The position numbers and the translations under genes are program-made. Below are positions 61,901 to 64,000 of a stretch of 64,000 bases of DNA, one piece after another; the first letter of the stretch is position 1, and every line of letters begins with the position of its first letter. The DNA lies in the NCBI RefSeq assembly GCF_900115955.1, contig NZ_FOYL01000010.1, positions 62,001 to 126,000 of the forward strand, in the 5' to 3' direction. The notes below the pieces were generated by a model. The model was not told the DNA's origin. It did no database searches and saw nothing but the letters and a program-made list of their open reading frames with translations. Origin of the DNA: Lentzea waywayandensis. GTDB lineage: Bacteria; Actinomycetota; Actinomycetes; Mycobacteriales; Pseudonocardiaceae.

Positions 61901-63464
61901 CGGGCGGACAGTTGCCCGCACTGCTCACGACGGCGTTGCGCAGCTGGTGGTCGCCGGTGATCGGGTTCTTGACCGTCACGGAGTAGGTCAGCGTGACCGT
62001 CTTGCCCTTGGCGACGTCGCCGGTCCACGTCAGTTTCGGTGCGGCATAAGAGATCGTGCCCGACGTCGCGGCCTGGTCGTTGTTGAACGTCGCGTCGTCC
62101 AGCACCTCGGTGAGGTCGTCGGACACGGTCAGGCCGGTGACGTCCGTGGCGCCGGAGTTGGTGATGGTGACCGTGTACGGCACCTGGTCGCCGGGGTTCG
62201 CGGTGGTCTGGGGAGTGGACTTCTTGATGTCCAGGCACTCGACCGGCAGCCGGTAGTCCTCGACCTCGCCGCTGTCCGCGAGACCCGTCGCGTTGGCCGC
62301 CTGATCGGTGTTGTAGCTCGCCCGGAACCGCGCGTAGGTGTTACCGCACTTGACGTTCTGCGGAATCTTCCAGGTGATCGTCGCTGATCCCGCGCCGGCC
62401 GCGAAGCTCGCGCACGCGCGTTCGTTGGTGTCGAACGAGCCGTTGCCGTTGAAGTCGATCCACGCGCACACCCGGCCGGCCTGCGAGGCGCCGGACAACG
62501 TCACGGGCACCGAGTAGTCGTCACCGGCGTTCGAGCGGGCCAGCCGCGGGAACGCCGCCACGCCGTCGTCGAGGTCGTCGCCGTTGGGCAGGTTGTTGTC
62601 CGCGCCCGCCGCCACCGCCTTGGGGCTCGGCGTGGTCGAACCGAGGTTGATCGTCGCGGGGTTGTCGACCGACACGCCCGAGCCCAACGCCAGATCGCCG
62701 ACGACGTGGCTGGCCGCCGCACCGGTGTCGTAGCTCGCGGGCGCGTCACCGAAGTCCTCGTCCACCGAGACGCCCGCGACGTAGAAGTCGTCAGTCGCGT
62801 TGCTGCTGTTGGTGAGCATGTCGACCTGGAAGCTCACGGAGCTGACCGTGCCGTTCATGCGGACGCTGCCGCACGACGCGGGGGCCGACCTCGCGCCGTT
62901 GGAGTTGCACAGCACGTTGAGGTTGCGGTTCGGCGCCTCGATGCGGGTGCCGTTCTGCCCGATCGTCATGTTCGTCGCGCCCGCGAGCGGCCCGTCCAGC
63001 GTCACTCCGGGCGTGGTCAGGGTGTGCGCGACGTGCGTGCTGCCGGTGTTGCCGATGGTCGCGCCGCTGCCCGCGATGTGCAGCACGGGGTCGCGCACCG
63101 GCCGGTTGAACGAGAACGTCAGCGTGCCCCGGTTGAAGCAGTCCACGAACGCGGCACATCCCGCACCGGCGGCGGTGAGACCGATCAACGCCGTGTTCGC
63201 GGGAATCTGAGGCCGGAAGTTGCCGGGCACCGCCCCGCGGTCACCGGGAGGCGAGTTCAGCGTGGTCAGCCGCAGGTTCGCTCCGGACACCGACGCCGTG
63301 ACGACCGCACCGGACGTCAACGTCGAACGCGCCGACGCGTTCACCGCCGGCAACGAGGAACTCGTGGACCAAGACCCGGCCGCGTGCGTTTGGTACGCCT
63401 GCGCGGGCAGGGAGAAGGTCGTTGCCGAGACCACGAGCAACAGGGCCAGCAGGGCGGCGCGCAT
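55977..63464 (-). CDS. Giant surface protein with 17 DUF11-type repeats
   Basis: A 2495-residue exported protein. The signal peptide is MRAALLALLLVVSATTFSLP, cleaved near AQA. An N-terminal beta domain (to about residue 230) and a GEVED domain (DFGDAPASYDT to DSGEVEDYRLP, about 235-410) follow. Then come 17 repeats of about 115-135 residues, each starting with a phrase such as KSVDRQSANPGDTVKYTVT and containing LDDATW and LTWTG. The end IAWTG plus a 20-residue hydrophobic span and RRR resembles a sortase signal. The ATG at 63464 has GAGGAG 6 nt upstream; TTG 63476 is the alternative. It is probably a wall-anchored stalk or adhesin. DNA repeats make copy-number change likely. An assembly collapse is possible. 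Confidence 0.9.
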   Translation of the reverse strand: MRAALLALLLVVSATTFSLPAQAYQTHAAGSWSTSSSLPAVNASARSTLTSGAVVTASVSGANLRLTTLNSPPGDRGAVPGNFRPQIPANTALIGLTAAGAGCAAFVDCFNRGTLTFSFNRPVRDPVLHIAGSGATIGNTGSTHVAHTLTTPGVTLDGPLAGATNMTIGQNGTRIEAPNRNLNVLCNSNGARSAPASCGSVRMNGTVSSVSFQVDMLTNSSNATDDFYVAGVSVDEDFGDAPASYDTGAAASHVVGDLALGSGVSVDNPATINLGSTTPSPKAVAAGADNNLPNGDDLDDGVAAFPRLARSNAGDDYSVPVTLSGASQAGRVCAWIDFNGNGSFDTNERACASFAAGAGSATITWKIPQNVKCGNTYARFRASYNTDQAANATGLADSGEVEDYRLPVECLDIKKSTPQTTANPGDQVPYTVTITNSGATDVTGLTVSDDLTEVLDDATFNNDQAATSGTISYAAPKLTWTGDVAKGKTVTLTYSVTVKNPITGDHQLRNAVVSSAGNCPPGSTDPDCSTTVNTPGLKIEKSVDRQSANPGDTVKYTVKVTNTGKTPLNAMFADDLTKVLDDATWGSATASSGTATFASPKLTWTGALAVGASATVTYTVVVTGNGDKQLTNVVTSETPGNNCVPSCTTDTPVSGVRFEKQADKQSVNPGETVTYTVTVTNTGKTPLQGATFTDDLAKVLDDAAWVSATASSGVAEFVSPKLTWIGNLPIGGSATVTYSLKVSNPVKGDFQLDNAITSSTPGGNCPPGSTDPKCGTTTPVAGLKIEKAVDRQSANPGDTVTYTVKVTNTGKTPLNATFSDDLSKVLDDADWIGTSAGTFTSPVLTWTGALTVGGTATITYTVKVTGKGDHLLDNVITSTTPGSNCPEGSADADCRTSTPVSGVEIKKEVDRQTANPGDTVKYTVTVWNTGRTPLDASFTDDLTQVLDDATWGSVTASSGTANFVSPTLTWNGALAPGESATVTYTVVANGKGDKQLTNVVTSETPGNNCVPNCTTTTPVSGVEFEKSVDRQSAKPGDTVKYTVTVRNTGKTPLQGATFTDDLTDVLDDAEWVSAEASTGSASFASPRLTWTGDLAVGGTATVTYTVKVGDPADFKLDNVITSTTPGANCPGGEKCSTSTPVAGLRIEKSDDRDQVVPGDTVTYTIKVTNTGQTVHTGASFTDDLTQVLDDARYNDDAQATVGAVTLVWPRLEWKGDLPIGGTATITYTVTVKNPNPGDKRLNNRITSDTPGNNCPPGSRDPSCSTETPGRELTIEKKSEPASAKPGDAVTYTVTITNTGQVPLTGEKVTDDLSGVLDDAAWVSVQASTGKAEFAAPTLTWTGDLAVGASATLTYVVRVNDPIKGDHKLVNVVSSEVPGNCPPGSADPRCSTTTPLPGMEIVKEVDRKSANPGDTVTYTVTVRNTGQTELNASFRDDLTKVLDDATWGGTDAGTFTSPVLTWNGVLPIGGSATIKYTVVVTGKGDHQLTNVVTSDTPGNNCVPNCTTTTPVSGVEIKKTAEPASTKPGDTVKYTVTVRNTGQTVLDASFRDDLTGVLDDATWIGTSAGVFASPVLTWSGQLAVGETATVTYTVKVTGAGDKRLKNVVTSDTPGNNCVPSCTTDTPVAALKLVKKSEPATTKPGDAVKYTVTISNTGQTVHSGISVADDLTGVLDDATWNGDQAASAGSVSFVAPKLTWTGDLAVGASVTVTYSVKVTGAGDKRLKNVVSSETPGTDCSEGCTTDTPVAGLEIVKKVAPEKPVPGDVVTYTVTVKNTGQTAQNASFGDDLTGVLDDATWNDDAAATVGEVSFAAPALTWTGTLPIGSQAVITYSVKVTAAGDHRLNNVVTSDTPGGNCPPGSTDPKCSTSTPLPGMEVSKSVDVKSAKPGDTVTYTVKVVNTGQTDLVGASFVDDLSKVLDDATWAGTSAGTFTSPKLTWTGDLPVGATVTVTYSVKVNNPVKGDFSLDNVVTTDTPGGKCVECTTVTPVAGLKLVKTSEPESAKPGDEVRYTVTITNTGRTVHSGITVTDDLSGVLDDATWVGTSAGTFTSPKLTWTGDLAVGESVTITYSVKVTGDGDKRLKNVVSSDVPDTDCTEGCTTDTPIAGFQIVKKADRAEARPGEKVTYTIVVTNTGATMLRDAAFVDDMTEVLDDATYNGDAASTSGLATYAAPKLTWKGDLAVGASETVRYSVTVTGKGDLRLKNVVTSDTPGSNCRDGCAVEVLVPRLEILKKADRTSAKPGDLVAYTVTVTNTGQTTLPQASFVDDLSGVLDDASFVDTNAGVFAKPKLTWTGELAIGATRTVTYRVRVNDPPTGDFKLRNVVTSDTPSNCPGDACGTETPVSGLEIVKKADRADAKPGEKITYTVTVRNTGQTPITGSFTDSLADVLKAATWGGTDAGTFTSPVLTWSGELAVGASATVTYWVTASGPGELRNVVSSDVPGSNCRPGGSDPRCSATVKVRQDPPIAWTGFPALPLAAFGLVLLLAGVLIRRRA

Positions 63465-63477
63465 AGCACTCCTCAAG

Positions 63478-63499
63478 AGCGTGACGACTCCGTCACGCT
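63478..63499. promoter_or_regulatory. Inverted repeat in leader of giant protein gene
   Basis: AGCGTGACG-ACTC-CGTCACGCT is a perfect 9 bp inverted repeat with a 4 nt loop, 13 bp before the start codon. It could be an operator or a leader hairpin close to the ribosome site GAGGAG. Confidence 0.45.
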
Positions 63500-63612
63500 A
63501 GGTGCGCGCACATGCTCCTACCAGCGAAGTCACCGCTTCAGGCGACCTCGACGCCCAGCCGGACTGCGGGTCGGGCGGCGGTGATCGATACTGCGCCGTT
63601 CCTGAACGAAAA

Positions 63613-63639
63613 AGGCCCCGGTCGTGACGACCGGGGCCT
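63613..63639 (-). terminator. Terminator after DUF3107 gene
   Basis: AGGCCCCGGTCG-TGA-CGACCGGGGCCT is a perfect 12 bp stem. On the minus strand it is followed by five T. It lies 18 bp beyond the DUF3107 stop. The rest of the 181 bp gap up to 63477 shows no gene. Confidence 0.9.
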
Positions 63640-63657
63640 CTCTCACGTTCTGCCGTC

Positions 63658-63882
63658 TCAGGCGCCGAACCCGACCTTGCGCGAGTCCTGCGGGCCGATC
63701 TCCACGTACGCGACGCGGCCAGCGGGCACGACGAACCGCGCACCCTTGACGTCCACCAGCGACAGCACGCTGGACTTGCCGGACACCGCGTCCGCCACCA
63801 GAGCCTCGACCTCGGACGGGTTGAGTTCACTGGTCACGACGAGTTCGCGCCCGCTGTCCGCGACGCCGATCCTGACCTCCAC
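63658..63882 (-). CDS. DUF3107 protein
   Basis: A 74-residue cytoplasmic protein: VEVRIGVADSGRELVVTSEL, then VPAGRVAYVEIGPQ near the end. It matches the actinobacterial DUF3107 family (Rv3208A). GTG 63882 was chosen: GGAGG lies 4 nt upstream and homologues begin at this VEV; a TTG 18 bp earlier is less likely. It is followed by a strong terminator. Function is unknown, but the family is near-universal in actinobacteria. Confidence 0.9.
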   Translation of the reverse strand: MEVRIGVADSGRELVVTSELNPSEVEALVADAVSGKSSVLSLVDVKGARFVVPAGRVAYVEIGPQDSRKVGFGA

Positions 63883-63925
63883 GCTGACCTCCGTGCTCAA
63901 GAGAAAAATCTACGGCCGAGCCTAC

Positions 63926-64000
63926 CTAGCCGAGACCCAGCTGCGTCATGCGCCGCGCGTGCGACTGCTGAAGCCGGCGGAACAGCTGACCGATCCCGGC
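63926..64000 (-). CDS. C-terminal fragment of next gene
   Basis: A minus-strand frame enters from the right edge and ends at TAG 63926-63928, giving the 24 residues AGIGQLFRRLQQSHARRMTQ followed by LGLG. Basic, amphipathic and helical, it looks like a genuine C-terminus. By synteny (Rv3210c next to Rv3208A) it may be a ferritin-like-fold protein, but the fragment is too short to prove it. It lies 43 bp upstream of the DUF3107 gene on the same strand. Confidence 0.5.
   Translation of the reverse strand, partial: AGIGQLFRRLQQSHARRMTQLGLG

Overview
The window is about 70% G+C, gene-dense, and carries many GTG starts and 1-4 nt stop/start overlaps. With an AdnA/AdnB-type helicase-nuclease pair, a DasR-like operator, Methyltransf_19 proteins, a TIGR02569-family protein and DUF3107, it points to a filamentous actinobacterium, most likely of the Pseudonocardiales (Lentzea/Saccharothrix-like; the genus is an inference). 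A backbone matches, from memory, the Mycobacterium tuberculosis Rv3199c-Rv3210c neighbourhood: nudC, a K+ channel, adnB, adnA, an alkyltransferase-like protein, a TIGR02569 protein, moeZ, a DUF3152 protein, TetR and DUF3107. Accessory blocks are inserted between these core genes.

Layout. 0-11 kb: a MarR regulator divergent from an FAD monooxygenase; a minus-strand operon DUF2207 - M16 peptidase (active) - M16-like (inactive) - nudC; then three tandem membrane-anchored zinc metallopeptidase paralogues. 11-19 kb: a two-component system divergent from a secreted DUF5666-like protein, small membrane proteins, an M20 peptidase overlapping a K+ channel gene, a DoxX-like protein, and a gene-free repeat-bearing stretch with DnaA-box-like sites. 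19-25.6 kb: adnB and adnA. 25.7-26.8 kb: a secreted GH18 chitinase with a DasR-type palindrome inside its promoter.

26.8-37.8 kb is the most unusual part: a four-gene module present twice in tandem. Each copy has a PAS-GGDEF-EAL protein with degenerate active sites and a Methyltransf_19 SAM methyltransferase on the minus strand, and a cytochrome P450 and a secreted alpha/beta hydrolase on the plus strand. The intergenic promoter blocks are conserved between the copies. An alkyltransferase-like DNA repair protein follows, then a 685 bp gene-free stretch with a long structured inverted repeat.

38.9-48.3 kb is a minus-strand nitrate/nitrite assimilation cluster: molybdopterin nitrate reductase, FAD/[2Fe-2S] electron-transfer protein, NarK, NirB, NirD, NnaR and a CbiX/SirB-like sirohydrochlorin chelatase. 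A 14 bp motif is shared upstream of the nitrate reductase gene and nirB.

48.4-64 kb: TIGR02569 protein, moeZ, DUF3152 protease-like protein, two alpha/beta hydrolases, two TetR regulators, an AurF-like diiron protein, a DUF4873 protein, a roughly 2,495-residue surface protein with 17 DUF11-type repeats, DUF3107, and the last codons of a further gene. I saw no tRNA, rRNA, CRISPR array, insertion sequence or prophage gene.
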